Shown: one piece after another, positions 34,571-45,975 of the stretch
Numbering within the stretch: the first letter of the stretch is position 1
How the letters are laid out: each line of letters begins with the position of its first letter
Source: Panicum virgatum
Taxonomy: Eukaryota; Streptophyta; Magnoliopsida; Poales; Poaceae
Assembly: GCF_016808335.1 (NCBI RefSeq)
Contig: NC_053153.1
Coordinates: forward strand, 30,201,590-30,265,589
Reading direction: 5' to 3'
Length of the DNA: 64,000 nucleotides
Position numbers and translations under genes: made by a program
The notes under the pieces: generated by a model
What the model saw: only the letters and a program-made list of their open reading frames with translations
Database searches by the model: none
Told to the model about the DNA's origin: nothing

Positions 34571-36097
34571 CTTCAGCTATTTTTCTCTGAGCAGCAGATC
34601 AAATATCTGCTCTGCTTTGGCTACGTCGAAGTCGAAGTCCTTCACACGCCCCTGCTGTTTGATCCATTTGCACGGGATGGGGTTTGCCCCCCGAGTCCAC
34701 TCTACAACGGCCACTTCTTGCTCCTCGCCAGAGTCATCAGATTCATCCGCCTGGGCCATGTTCACATGGTGCTTGAACTTGTCCTGGTACAGCTCAGGAT
34801 GGTAAAGCTCGTACGCCGTCAGCTTCTGCACCAGGTGCACCAGAGATGCGAACTCCAACTGGAAAGCCATATCCTTGATCGGCTTAGCTAGTCCCAGAAC
34901 TGCCAGATCGACTGCCTCCTTCTCCGTGATGCGTGATGAGTAGCATCGATTCTTAACCTCTCTGAAGCGCTGTATGTATTCTGACACAGTCTCTCCTCGC
35001 TTCTGCCTGACTTGGGTGAGGTCGGCAATCCCAGCTTCAGCAGCCTCTGAGTGATACTGGGTATGGAACTGGTCTTCCAGCTGCCTCCAAGTTCGAATCG
35101 AATCTGGAGCCAATGACGCGTACCATCCAAAAGCTGGGCCTGTAAGAGATTGGCCGAAGAACCGGACCCTCAGCGGATCCGATACTGAGATCATCCCAAG
35201 CTGCGTTAAATATCGGCTCACATGCTCAATGGAGCTGGCTCCTTCTGACCCATTGAACTTGGTGAACTCAGGGAGCCGATACTTGGGTGGCAATGGGATC
35301 AAGTCATAGTCACTTGGATACGGCTTGGAATAGCCGATCGCTTTTCTCTTGGGCAGGATGCCAAACTGGTCTCTCAGTATTGCACTGACCTGCTCCACAC
35401 TAAGAACTCCTGGGGCCGATGGCTCAGCAGTCGGCCCAGTAGCGTACTTTGCCAGCCACGCTTGTTTCTCCGCGTCTGCTCCAGAAGATCCTGGGTTCAC
35501 CAACTGCACGGAGTGTGTTGGATTGACACTGTCAGGGATGTATGCGCACGTGTAGCCATGCGCGATCTCCTTGGGTGGCTCGGTGAGGAACTGGCCTTCT
35601 CCAGGATCACCGCCGATCTTGTGGACGACGTAGATCGGCGAATTCTGCTGTATTGCTGCCGCGAGCGAGTAGGACACTGGCGGCTTGGTTTGCAATGCAG
35701 CTTCCCCCCTGTGACTCCAAAGAGTTGGTCCCGACGGGGAGTACAGGCTCTTGATTACCTCCTGGACAACACGATGTGCCACGCGCTCAAGCTCGTTCAC
35801 CAGGCTTTCTGAGTGCCGATGGAGCGTGTGAGCCACCAAGTAGATCATCTCCTGGCGTAGAGCCCTGGTGCGTTCCTCTAAAGGTACGGACAGATCAACG
35901 TTGTCGAGAGCGCCTTCTGGTGAGAACCCCTTCCACCTGATGCCATGGTTGCGGGTCCTCTCAAAAGAGCCGATGAGATCGGCTTTGAACTGACCTTTGG
36001 CCTCATCATATTTTTGCTTGTGTTCCAGAGTCAGTTCTTCATACGTGACAGGTTTGGTGACCAGCAGGACCGATGCTTGGTCCTGAGCTCCTGCCAT
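34571..36097 (-). pseudogene. Gag N-terminal half of element W
   Basis: The ATG at 36,097 opens a 510-codon frame ([17 protein letters not shown]). The gag core is LPEFTKFNGSEGASSIEHVS, VRFFGQSLTGPAFGWYASLA and TVSEYIQRFREVKNRCYSSR (retrotransposon gag, PF03732-like). The frame ends at a TAG just before LKLP, where relatives have REKQLKLP, so a Gln codon became a stop. The solo LTR follows. Gag would form the virus-like particle core. Confidence 0.75.
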
Positions 36098-36126
36098 CTC
36101 TGCGGTGGGCGTTGTTGTTGATGAAG

Positions 36127-36144
36127 GTCCCACCGGGCGTGCCA
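36127..36144 (-). promoter_or_regulatory. Primer-binding site of element W
   Basis: On the minus strand TGGCACGCCCGGTGGGAC lies three bases after the LTR, in the position and style of Tat-type primer sites. Confidence 0.65.
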
Positions 36145-36147
36145 GAA

Positions 36148-37369
36148 TGTGTTGTCGGTCGAAACCCACCGGCGAGCAGCGACAGGCAACACGAAGAGCC
36201 GGGAGGTCGCCGGGGTGCTGGCAGGCACTGCTCCCTCGTCGACGGCCCGCAATTCCAGCACATGCCGCGGCTTGTGAAGACGCAGGGCGTGCCACCTGAC
36301 CTATACCCGATCAGGAAGGTGCAGACGTGCTTGCAATGATTTGCCTGCATATACAAACACGTGGAAACATAAGTCCGAGCCGTGGTCGGCTCCCCGGGAC
36401 GACTCTTGCATCGGCTTTAAAGAGCCGATCAAGTCCCGGTGTCAGATTGGATCTGCATCTATCCGGATATCGATGAATAAAGCAAATAAGTGTAAAGCTA
36501 CTTCAATTAAATCTAAGGAATCTAATCCACGATGGTCGAAGCTTCACTGCTAGATCGGAACATCCTACACGTGATTGGGCCTAATAAATGTAATAAATAA
36601 CTAAACCGTAATCGAAAACAGAGGCCTAAGAACTAGCAAGAGCCGATTCCCGGATCAATTCCCTGTTAAGACTAAGGCAAAGCATCTAATACATTACCGG
36701 ATCATCCAATCCGTTTGCAAGGCCTAACCTAGCAGATATCACACCAACTCTTATGTACAAGAGCAAACCGTAACAGATTGGATCTACTAGACAGAAAAGA
36801 AGCAGGGTGTTGTCTCCGTGCAACTAATTCTACACAACAAGAACTAGCATAAGATTGAAACATGACTGCACAAAAACCACATGATATTCGTAGATGATAA
36901 ACAATAAAGCACGATAGATCTATTAAAAGCCATGCTACGAACATCAAGATAACTAGCATTACTCGCCATCAAAAATGCTTCAGTACGAGTAATACCAAGG
37001 TAAAAGCAAGAACAATGCTGCCCTGATCGCAGGGAGCGATCAGGGTAGCATGGCGCTTACTTGGATGAAACCCTAGGATTAGGGGTGGCGATGCGCCAAG
37101 ATTGTTGTTTGTGAGACGTGATGACATTTTTTCATGAATAACATAGGGTACATATTTATAGTCCGGAGACTTGGGAAACAATATAAACTAATCTTGTCCC
37201 GATCGGACTCTATCTCTAATCTTAAACTAAATCTAAAGATACATGGCCCATGTGGCCCAAACGCTCACGCAGGAGCCGATTTACAAGCCTTCTTCAATCT
37301 CCTGCTTCAAGCCCATCTTACTTTCGGCCCATAAATTAATTCTGTTAATTTATGGCGATAATAGTGCCA
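36148..37369 (-). repeat. 5' LTR of element W (1,222 bp)
   Basis: On the minus strand it starts TGGCACTATTATCGCCAT and ends ...CGACAACACA. It is bounded by Y's gag on one side and the primer site on the other. The partner LTR is absent. Confidence 0.7.
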
Positions 37370-38533
37370 TGTGCGGCCCTCAGCGGCCCTGGCACACTTG
37401 TCGGCCAGGGAGCAAAGCGTGGTGACGCTTTCCACCTCGTGCATCGCCAGTTTCTCGAGCATCTTCTCATCACATACTCCCTAACGGAAAGCAGTAATGA
37501 CAGATGCATCAGAGATACGAGGAATAGTACCTCGTACCTTGGTGAAGCGCGAGATGAATGCCCGGAGCGTCTCTCCGGGTTTCTGCCTCACGGCATGGAG
37601 GTGAGCCTCCACACCATGCTGCTGATAAGCACTGGCAAAGTTCACCGTAAATCTGGCGCAGAGCCCCTCCCAAGACTGAATCGTCCCAGGAGTGAGGTTC
37701 ATGAGCCAAGTCCGGGCTGGCCCAGTCAAGGCTACATGAAAGTAGCTCGCCATGACAGCATCGTTGCCACCAGCTACTATGATGGCGGTGACGTACACCT
37801 GCAGGAATTCCGACGGATTAGTGGTACCATCGTACTTCTCCGGTAGTTGTGGACGAAACTTGGACGGCCAGGCCACCGCGCGGAGATGATCCGCGAGCAT
37901 GGCACAGCTCACCCCAGCAACCGGGGCAACCGTTGGTGCCTGGGCGTTACCCGGGAGCTTGGGTGCCGCTGCATCCAAGTCGTTGTTAAGATTGCGGCCC
38001 TCGATGTTGAGGCGGCGTTCTCGCGCCCTTTCCACGGAGATGACGGCGTCCTCACCCACGTGCCTACGGTTGAGCTCCGCCTGCAGGTCTTCTATTCGCG
38101 CACCCCTCACCGTGGGGGAGTGTACGGGTGCCGATGCGCCGCCCTGGCGCCGGTGGTAGGGTACCACCGCATTGCCAGGCGGAGGTCGTTGCCCAGTCCT
38201 TGTGGAACTGGGGGAGGCCCGAGCCAGATGGAGGAGACAGTCAACGTCGTCCCGCCACTGCCTCAGGGCGTCTGGTGAGGCTGCAGTAGCCAGAGGGTTG
38301 CGAAGCAACTCCCTAGCTGCCGCCAGCGCCCCGCTGCTCGCAGCTTGCGAGGGGGCCTTTGGCAGGCTCCCTGATTCTCGCTGGCATGCAACGTGCGCCG
38401 CTGCCATCGGTGGTTGCTCCACGGGCACGGTTGCCCCTAGGGCAGGAAGGCGAGAGTTGCGTGGCACGGATGATACCACACCCTCCATCTCCACATCATC
38501 GTCGTGGTGGGAGTGCTCAACCACACGAACCAT
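37370..38533 (-). pseudogene. Gag N-terminal part of element Y
   Basis: The ATG at 38,533 (MVRVVEHSHHDDDVEMEG) opens a frame with the gag core FRPQLPEKYDGTTNPSEFLQ, VALTGPARTWLMNLTPGTIQ and TLRAFISRFTKVRGTIPRI. A TAG at about 37,478 replaces the Gln of FRQGV; beyond it DEKMLEKLAMHEVESVTTLC and ADKCARAAEGRTWH still read. The frame is then cut by W's LTR. It would be a particle-forming Gag in an intact copy. Confidence 0.75.
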
Positions 38534-38572
38534 GGAGACGAGCAAGAGATGAACTAAAACTAGCTAACCTTA

Positions 38573-38590
38573 CCCCTACCTGGCGCGCCA
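38573..38590 (-). promoter_or_regulatory. Primer-binding site of element Y
   Basis: On the minus strand TGGCGCGCCAGGTAGGGG lies two bases after the 5' LTR. This is a classic Tat-type site. Confidence 0.8.
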
Positions 38591-38592
38591 AA

Positions 38593-40152
38593 TGTTGGGT
38601 GGTAAACCCAGCCGGGTGGCAGAATGCACCCGCCTAAGCCCTGAGGGAGAATGAACTCGAGGGGTAGCTAGGATTAGTCCAATCTAGATGCAAGAACATG
38701 ATGAACACAAAAGGTTTAGAGTGGTTCGGGCCGCCGGAGCGTAATACCCTACATCCACTGTGTGTTGTATTGCCTGTGCTCACCAGAGATTGCTCGAGAG
38801 TGGTTCTAGCTGGTGAGCTGAGAGTGTGAGGGAGAGAGTGTGAGTCAACTTGTCCTGAGACTAGCGTGTGCTCCCCTTTCATAGTCAAAGGGAGGCACGT
38901 ACATAGCCGTTGGGACCCCGACAGGTGGGCCCAACGTGGATGTATTTAAATAACATAACGTCTAGCGCTATTATGGTGCTACGCCTGGGGAAGATCTTAT
39001 TCCGGGATTTTGCTGCCTCGTCCACACAGATGTACTGACCAGCGCAGACCCTCCGACCGGCGTGGTCTTGCCCTGCCATGTTGGTGCGGCGCTTGCAGTT
39101 AGCCGGGTAGGCTGCGCCACGCATGCTGCTCATGCTGCGTAGCTTGCGGCGTAGGCGGCATGATGGAAAGGGCCGTGCCGTCGCATCAATTTAATGCGGC
39201 AGACTAACGTGCACCGCGCGGGCGGCACCTGCGGCTGCACTGTGCACCTTGGTAATACGCGACCAATAGTGGAGTCTAGCAAAAGCTACCCCGTGCTTTG
39301 CGGCGACAGAGCATGCCTCAGCCTCCTGCATTAAATGCGCGGACACGTGGTGGTTCCGGACCCCTCCTGGGTGAAATGCTGGTTCCCCGCGCGCTGGGGG
39401 GTCCGGATGGCATGGGGGTCCGGGGACCCCCGGCTATCTGCTCCGGGCGCTGCCTTCTTTGGGACACGTGGCGCCACCGAACCCTCCCCCAAGCAGAGAG
39501 CAGGTCCGGGGCCGCTGGCCCGGCGAGGTGGACTCCGGACCGCAGGGGTATGGCTGCTCTGCTCTTCAGTGCGTAGTTTAGGATAACTGCGCGAGTCCTT
39601 GCCCAGACGCAGTAGGAGGGGATACCCCGGTCTCGGGGTACCGACAGTGGCCCCCGGGCCCACCTCGGGAGAGGCTACGAACCCGAAGGTGGGGCCACTA
39701 CTGTAACCTTGCTTCGATCAACTTGGTTGCTTCCAGCGTTTGACTGCGCGCGTTACAGGAGTCTTGTCCGGCTTCGACCATCCATTGGATTTCTTGCTGC
39801 TACATCACATCGTAACGGCTCACAGACTCGTGGCCCCCACACACAGTGGTACACCTAGTCATGCGAGCGACGCTCGGCATTGTTGCGGCCGGGGTAAATG
39901 GAATTTTTTACCACCAGCGCAGCTCTCGAAAAGTCTGGTCTTGCCAGCGCTTCGTGCGCGCACGTTAGCTCAGCTTCCGCCTCGCTTAGTGCGCGGGGGA
40001 CGGTTCAGATCCCGCTTTTTCACACCTTCAATTGTTACCCGTGTCTCATGATAGGTGGGCCTGGGCCCCCCTGTCATGGACTAGGTGTCTAACTCTAGGC
40101 ATGAGTGTCGCTTGACTTCCAGCGATGGTTTCGGGGCACGCCAGATTAGTCA
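38593..40152 (-). repeat. 5' LTR of element Y (1,560 bp)
   Basis: From TGTTGGGTGGTAAACCC to GCCAGATTAGTCA. It matches 16,784-18,010 apart from about 330 extra bases near 38,960-39,340. Confidence 0.85.
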
Positions 40153-41204
40153 TGGACAAGTTTTGGAGCAAAATTATCCACTGGCACTTCTACAGATAAA
40201 GTCATCTACCATGTCAAATAAATTCATCTCCAAGGATATAGCAGAAAAGGACAGATTTCTAGATAATCCTTAATCGAGAGAAGATGAACCGTGCTCGTGT
40301 GCAAACCTTAATATTCCCAACTAACCCACATCTATTTTCATTGGCTTTCAGTTTATGATCATGATGCATGCACGACCTATTCGTCCTCACAAGGAAAACA
40401 ATTGTCAAATAGCTTTGGACTTACGAGGTTAGCACCGGTAGCATGGCACAATTTACATCTCTCCCTATAGATATATATCTAGCCGAGTTCTAACCGTTCT
40501 TAACTTACGTAATCGTGGTTAGTGTACTTGCAGAAAATTGACAGATATATCTTCATTGAACCTTTCATGCCAGCACACATGAAAGCATCCCCATACATTA
40601 CCGCTCACTATAGAAGCGGCATACATGCATCCAACACTGCATGGACAGTGCTCATACGCTACTGAGGTGACGTATTCACAGTTTCTTTTACTCCCAATAT
40701 AATCGACCGATGGTCGGTATATTGGCAGCAGCTCAAGTAGGCCACTGCTTGAGCACAGCGTTCGGTTCGCATCACCGACGGGAAGGTCAAACTCCCTCAG
40801 CTGACTGAGTATACTTTACTCCCAATATAGCCAACTAATATTTGGTATATTGGCAGCACCTCAAGTAAGCCACTGCTTGAGGGCAACGTTCGGCTAGCAT
40901 CACCGACGGGAAGGTCAAACTCTCTCAGTTGACTGAGGATCCTTACCGTCTTACCTTAGCGTAGGTGCGTTGTTACATAATGTAAAGTACTGAATTTAAA
41001 GTACAGAAAGAAATGTGCTGGAAGTCAGTCATAAATAAACCATAAGTTAGACAGCCACCTAGTACTCCCATAATTTTCCCTAGGGCTTTACGTACTATGC
41101 ACGATCCTTAGCGAACCAACGTATTTTCCAAACGCGATTGTGTGGCTAAGTTTTAAGGAAAACTTTTGAAATCTAGTCGCACTCTCGGGTGTGCGCTTTG
41201 TTCG
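40153..41204 (-). other. Leader-side remnant of element Z
   Basis: Non-coding sequence between Y and the primer-binding site of Z. Its position downstream of that site on the minus strand makes most of it the leader of Z. The junction with Y at 40,152 is not a recognisable insertion site. It contains the tandem hairpin units at 40,687-40,937. Confidence 0.4.
40687..40937. repeat. Two tandem 123-bp units with three hairpins each
   Basis: Unit 1 is 40,687-40,809 and unit 2 is 40,815-40,937, separated by TATAC. Hairpin 1: CCAATATA..TATATTGG (40,694-40,701/40,718-40,725; 40,822-40,829/40,846-40,853), with inner stems CGACC/GGTCG in unit 1 and CCAA/TTGG in unit 2. Hairpin 2: GCTCAAG/CTTGAGC in unit 1 (40,731-40,754) and CCTCAAG/CTTGAGG in unit 2 (40,859-40,882). 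Hairpin 3: CTCAG/CTGAG with loops CTGA (40,796-40,809) and TTGA (40,924-40,937). No function is known to me. Confidence 0.75.
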
Positions 41205-41216
41205 GCTCTGATACCA
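41205..41216 (-). promoter_or_regulatory. Primer-binding site of element Z
   Basis: On the minus strand TGGTATCAGAGC is an exact match to the usual initiator-Met tRNA primer site, two bases after the LTR. Confidence 0.8.
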
Positions 41217-41218
41217 GT

Positions 41219-44200
41219 TGTGGCAGAACCGCCCAAATTAATCCGGCTCAAGTACGCTAACCATCACCCTAAAGGTAATCTCGGCTAACACGCACTTCAA
41301 ACGGAGTAATCCAGCAGGGCTGTCGGGTAAAGTCCCGAAGAATCCACCTAAGCGTCGATCGAACCCAAAGCTTACATGCAACCCACACGAAAGTGAGTCC
41401 AGAGAGTACAACATTTCGCAAATACATTACAGTACAGAGTCTTAACTTAATTATTACAAACCAAGTTCGAAATCTCCGAAAGGTACTTGAAATTCAAATT
41501 GAAAGTAGTCCAAAGTTCAACTGCAGCGGAAATAAAGCGAGTCTAAACGACGATACAAGATGTCATGATGAAGCCCGTACATGACATCATTCGTCATTGT
41601 CATCGTTGGCCGGAGTCGTATCCCACTCCACCGACCAACCAGGAGGTAAATTACACGGCCAAGTCAAGCTAGCTATCTGATCTTCAAACATATCACCTGA
41701 AATCAAAGTTGAGCCGCAAGCAAGGCTGAGTATACTAATACTCAGCAAGGCTTACCCGGCTAGGATATACTTATCCCTCTAACTAGACATGCAAGGCTTT
41801 TGGCTTGAGGGGTTTATTTTGCCGAAAAGCAGTAAAGAGTAGATCCTTAATTTCAGGTTTTAGCTTCCAAATTCTAGTTCAATTAACCAATCTAAGTGAG
41901 CATCTAACCAATAGCATACATGGTGGAAAACAATTATTTTTCATCATTCAACCATATTCATCATCCTCATTGTTCCACTTCTTACTCTATGTGGCAAAAG
42001 GGTTAAGCAGTCCCAATATCCGTGAGAGGCGGACGATTCGAATCGAATTTGTTAACCTGGCCAGGCAGACCAAAACACACGCATGGGAACCGAGTCCCCA
42101 CGCAACATTTCCCCTTTCTTTCCGGCTCGTGGATCAGGGTCACCCCCTTCGACTACAAGAGCCCCACGCCATGGTCGACGCCGGGTCGTGATCACGCTTG
42201 CACCCGCATGTGGCCACATGAGAAACAACGTTCAAAGAGGATGAGGGAAAAGTCCACTCTCCGGGCCGATCAAGTACTTAAGCTTACCGATTACCATATT
42301 TCTCGGCATGTGGTTAGTACGTTCAAACGCTTAACCACCACTACCACACACCGTGGCCTTATCCATTTTCACTAAACAGACGGGGTATCACAAGTACAAC
42401 AACCCCGCCCGTAAACCTTATGATTGCAGCATGTAGTAGACATTCAACTCCTATGAGCTCGCGAGTGACAGGAAATCACTCGACTTCTACCGAACCATTA
42501 GCATAGCCAACTAGCGACCTACACATACTAGTGTTCAAGCATAGGTACCTAGGATCATGCAACTAAGGTTCCAATCAACCCCTGTAAACTTAAATCCACA
42601 AGTCAATAGGAATAACAATAAGTTGCATAAATTTAAAATAGACGGGACATGCTCCGGGGCTTGCCTTCCTGAGTGGAGCTAGCCTTGGGCTCTTCTGAAC
42701 TCTGGTTCAGGTCTTCAGTAATTTTAGTTAGATTAACTTGAGCTTCACGCTCTCACTCTCGGACTCCGGCACCAACTCGTACGTATCGTCGGCGAGAGTA
42801 GTCAAATCTATATGAAATGCACAAGCATGAGTCGTGGTGATGGTAACAAACTTAATTTAATTCATGATAGAGTTGTAAAATATTTTATTTACATCTCCTT
42901 GGGCAATCGTTTATAGAGTATTATCTAGATTAACTATTTCTCATTAAGTAAGTGAGGGTTTTGTTATTTTTAGGAAGATTATTTTCAAGTGCAAGCATGA
43001 AATATTTAAAACAGCTGATGGGTATAGTTTATGAAGATGAAATTTTTATGGAGAGCCAACTACTTAAGTACAAACCTGTCATAAAATTTTCAGCTATTTT
43101 CATTGAGCATATTAATTATTAAAAATACATTAAACAGCTACTGCTAGGATTAAGATTCATTTATACAGAACAAACCCTATAAGTAAAGATGCTACAATTT
43201 TTACTGAGTGCTCCTAAAATTAGGGTAAGTCTACTGTAAATTTTTCAGATTTAAAGGAGCAAGTAACAGAGCATGATAAATAGGACAAAATAAAGCTACA
43301 TTAATGTAGTTTAAAATCTACAGACAGTTATAGCAAGTTCCAAAGCCTCATCTTTTACCAGCATGGTTATACACTCAAAGTTAAACCATAGAAAAATTAT
43401 TAGAATTTTACATGTGCAGGAACTATTTTTCTTGAATTAGCACAATTACTCATGCTATTAATTTGTGGGGCCAGTTACACTTAACTAAAAAGTTCCAAAC
43501 TTTTTCTGTCGTAACTATATCATGGCATAGATATACTGTAGAATTTTCAGCTGAAGAAACATAGCATATAAACTTGAATAAATAAATCTACTTAACCTAG
43601 GCATAAAGCAAGATTTAAATAAACTGGCAGCTAGGCATGTGAAAAGTCCACGAAACTTTTACACAAGGCTATGCATCTAACATGTAACACACTGACAAAA
43701 AATGGCCAACAGATCATGCATGTAACTTGAGATCTAATAAAATCTATATTTTCTTTGTATTTTAAATAAAGCAAAAACTATTGAGCAAATGAAAAATTCA
43801 TGTAACAAAAGTTGTAGATCTCTTTGCAAAGATTCCAGAACAGTTGAGTTTGCATTTTTCTTATTTTTCTACGATTTTTAAACGAATTTACAAGTTTGCT
43901 ATTTTTCAAAACAAAAGAAAAAAGGAAACTAGATCTTGCATCTAGGCCCCTGGAATGATTTGGGGCTCGCAGATATGCCCCTGGCCGGAGCCAGGAACAC
44001 AGGAGGCGGCGGCGGCGGCGTTTCCCGGTGAGGGAGCTCGTCGGCGGCGAGGGGATGTGGGGGAAAGGCAAGAAGGAGGCGAGCTCTACCCCTGGGCGGC
44101 TCGGTTTGGTCTCGGGGTGGCCGGAGGCGGCTCGCCGGCGTAGCAGTTGGGGCGGCGGCGGGAGTCAACGGCGGCGGCGGCGCTCCGGTGCGGGAGGGAG

Positions 44201-45654
44201 GGTGAGGACAGGCCGGGGAGGTTCACTGGATCACGAGGAAGCTCTCTTGGGGGTTGATTTGGGTCGAGGAGGGGCGGAGCAGGGGGTTCCGCAGCGAGCA
44301 GGCGGCCGACGGGTTCACGACGGTGGCGAGGGCGTTCTGTGACTCCGGCGAGGTCAGGGTGGAAATGGGCGGGCTTGGGAGCTGCGTGGGGGTGAATGGA
44401 AGCTTGTTGGGTGCTCGGGTGGATGGAGGAGCAGTGAGCTGGGCTCTCCACGAGAGCCGTGGCTCGGCGGCGCTGGAATAGGGGCGCGGCGGCGCTGCGC
44501 AGTGACGTGGCGGCGCTGGCCGTTCGGGACGATGGGGTGGGGTGTAATGGAGAGGGGAGGAGCGGGAACACGAGGTGCGAAGTGAATGGGGAGGAGAGGG
44601 GCTGCCGAGGGGAGCTCGCGGCGACCCGCTAGGGGGCGGCCATGGCGGACGGCGTCCCTGGCAAGGGAGAGGAGGAGAGGCTCTGGGAGAGGGAGGGAAG
44701 TGGAGTGGGGTACGAGAACGGCTCCTGGGGAGGCAAATAGAGAGGGGGAGAGCTCGGTAGGAGAGGGGCGCGAGGTGAGGTGCGGGGCGGCACTGGTGGC
44801 CGTCGGCGCCGAGAGCGCGTCGTGGAGCCGGCGTCGTGGGGCGGCATTGAAGCCAAGCAGGAGTGCAGCGACGAGGGTTGGGGTCAACGGCGGCCGCAGC
44901 GTGGTGGCAGCAGCGGGCGGCATGGCATTGAAGGCCGGCCGCGGCGTGCGCCATGGCATCGCCACGGCGGCGTCGCGGAGCGTCAGCGGAGCCGAGCAGG
45001 GGCGCAGCAAGGACGGTCTGTGGGCGTGCGCACTCGAGCGCGGTGTTGATGGCGCGACCTCGGCAAGGCAGCAACGCGGCGGCAGCAGGCGCAGCGAACG
45101 GGCGGTAGCTTCGCAGCGCGCGCGGGCGTGCGCGCTCGAGTGGCTCGGCGTGCGTAGAGAAGCCAGGGAGAGCGAGGGAGAGAGAGAAAGAGAGTAGAGA
45201 GAGAAAGAGAGAGGTCAACGTGTTGACTCGGGATTTTCTCAAATTTTTCCATGGAAACTCGAAAAAGTTTGAACACGAAAGTTGTTCAAAATTCACTTTC
45301 TTACAACTTTCCTTTCAGGACAAAATTCGTTTGAGCAATGATTTGAAAGTTAAAAATTTGAAATCAAGCTTAAATGAAAACCCCCTAAACCCACTGTTTT
45401 TCGGGGTTTTCTCCAAATTTTATGTTGTAACTTGAAAAACTTTGAATACGAAAGTTGTTCATCTTGTCAAACTCTACAACTTTTGTTTTGGGCAAATGTT
45501 CATTTGAGTTAAAGTGTGAGAGTTGACTTTTTTGGTTTCTTTAAACGGATTTCTGGCTTTTAATTAATTGAAAATGGGGGGGGGGGGGGGGGGTTAACTT
45601 GTCATTTCACATTAATTGCATGTTCAAATAGCGCTAAACACCGGAGGTGTTACA
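41219..45654 (-). repeat. Very long gypsy LTR (Z), 4.4 kb
   Basis: On the minus strand it starts TGTAACACCTCCGGTG at 45,654 and ends TTCTGCCACA at 41,219, next to the primer site. It therefore acts as a 5' LTR, but the rest of element Z is missing. It contains an AT-rich half (42,800-43,900), a GC-rich half (43,980-45,240) and a run of 18 G (45,576-45,593). The 5 bp to its right, CTGAT (45,655-45,659), would be the target duplication; the partner is lost. Large open frames in the GC-rich half are compositional. Confidence 0.75.
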
Positions 45655-45975
45655 CTGATCCTCCCTCAGGGCGTCGTTCCCCTCTGCGAGGACTGGAGCC
45701 TGAGGGCTGCGGTGCTGGCCACTCTGCCGACCCTTGACGACGGCGGTCTGGCACCGCGCCAAACGGGAGGCGACCCCAACCGCGGCATCCAGATCCCCGG
45801 CGCGACTGGGAACCTGGCCCAGACTGGCGCCACGAGGTTCGACCCTTCTGCCAAGGGCAAGCAGGCCATGGCTGGTAGCTCTGCCCCGAGTGGTCCCAGC
45901 CCGGGCCGAAGCAGCTCCGGCGCTCCGCCGGTGGAGGTGAGCTGGCGCAGGTCGCATCGTAGCGACAGGACCCTA
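45655..45975 (+). repeat. Second copy of part of Y's antisense ORF
   Basis: Matches 18,970-19,290 in the same orientation, with a few percent substitutions. The left side is cut by Z. The right side joins a copy of Y's flank through the shared bases CCTA. Confidence 0.85.

Larger units (their letters stand above)
28188..37369 (-). mobile_element. Gypsy element W, 3'-truncated, inside Y's gag
   Basis: A minus-strand element with 5' LTR (36,148-37,369), primer site, gag, protease, reverse transcriptase, two RNase H parts and integrase. It breaks off in the integrase (VYGQDAVLPWEI) at about 28,188, where Y's gag resumes. No 3' LTR is present, so the junction reflects a deletion that also removed part of Y's gag. 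A solo LTR (32,883-34,565) lies in its gag. Confidence 0.75.
16784..40152 (-). mobile_element. Gypsy element Y (Tat-like), with nested insertions
   Basis: The minus-strand element is bounded by related LTRs (16,784-18,010 and 38,593-40,152). Its order on the minus strand is LTR, primer site, gag, protease, reverse transcriptase, RNase H, archaeal-type second RNase H, integrase, a long spacer with an ORF in the opposite direction, and LTR. Antisense extra ORFs and a second RNase H are known hallmarks of the Tat lineage (Grande, RIRE2, Retand). It is interrupted by element W (28,188-37,369) and an LTR (23,669-24,880). The 5-bp flanks, GCCAT (16,779-16,783) and TGGAC (40,153-40,157), do not match. 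That suggests rearrangement after insertion. Confidence 0.8.

Noticed and set aside
41205..41216. tRNA-like text (TGGTATCAGAGC)
   Set aside because: It is only the primer-binding site complementary to a tRNA 3' end; no tRNA gene cloverleaf is near.
44028..45296. Open frames up to 357 codons in the Z LTR
   Set aside because: Low-complexity Pro/Arg/Ala text in mutually overlapping frames; the sequence is LTR.
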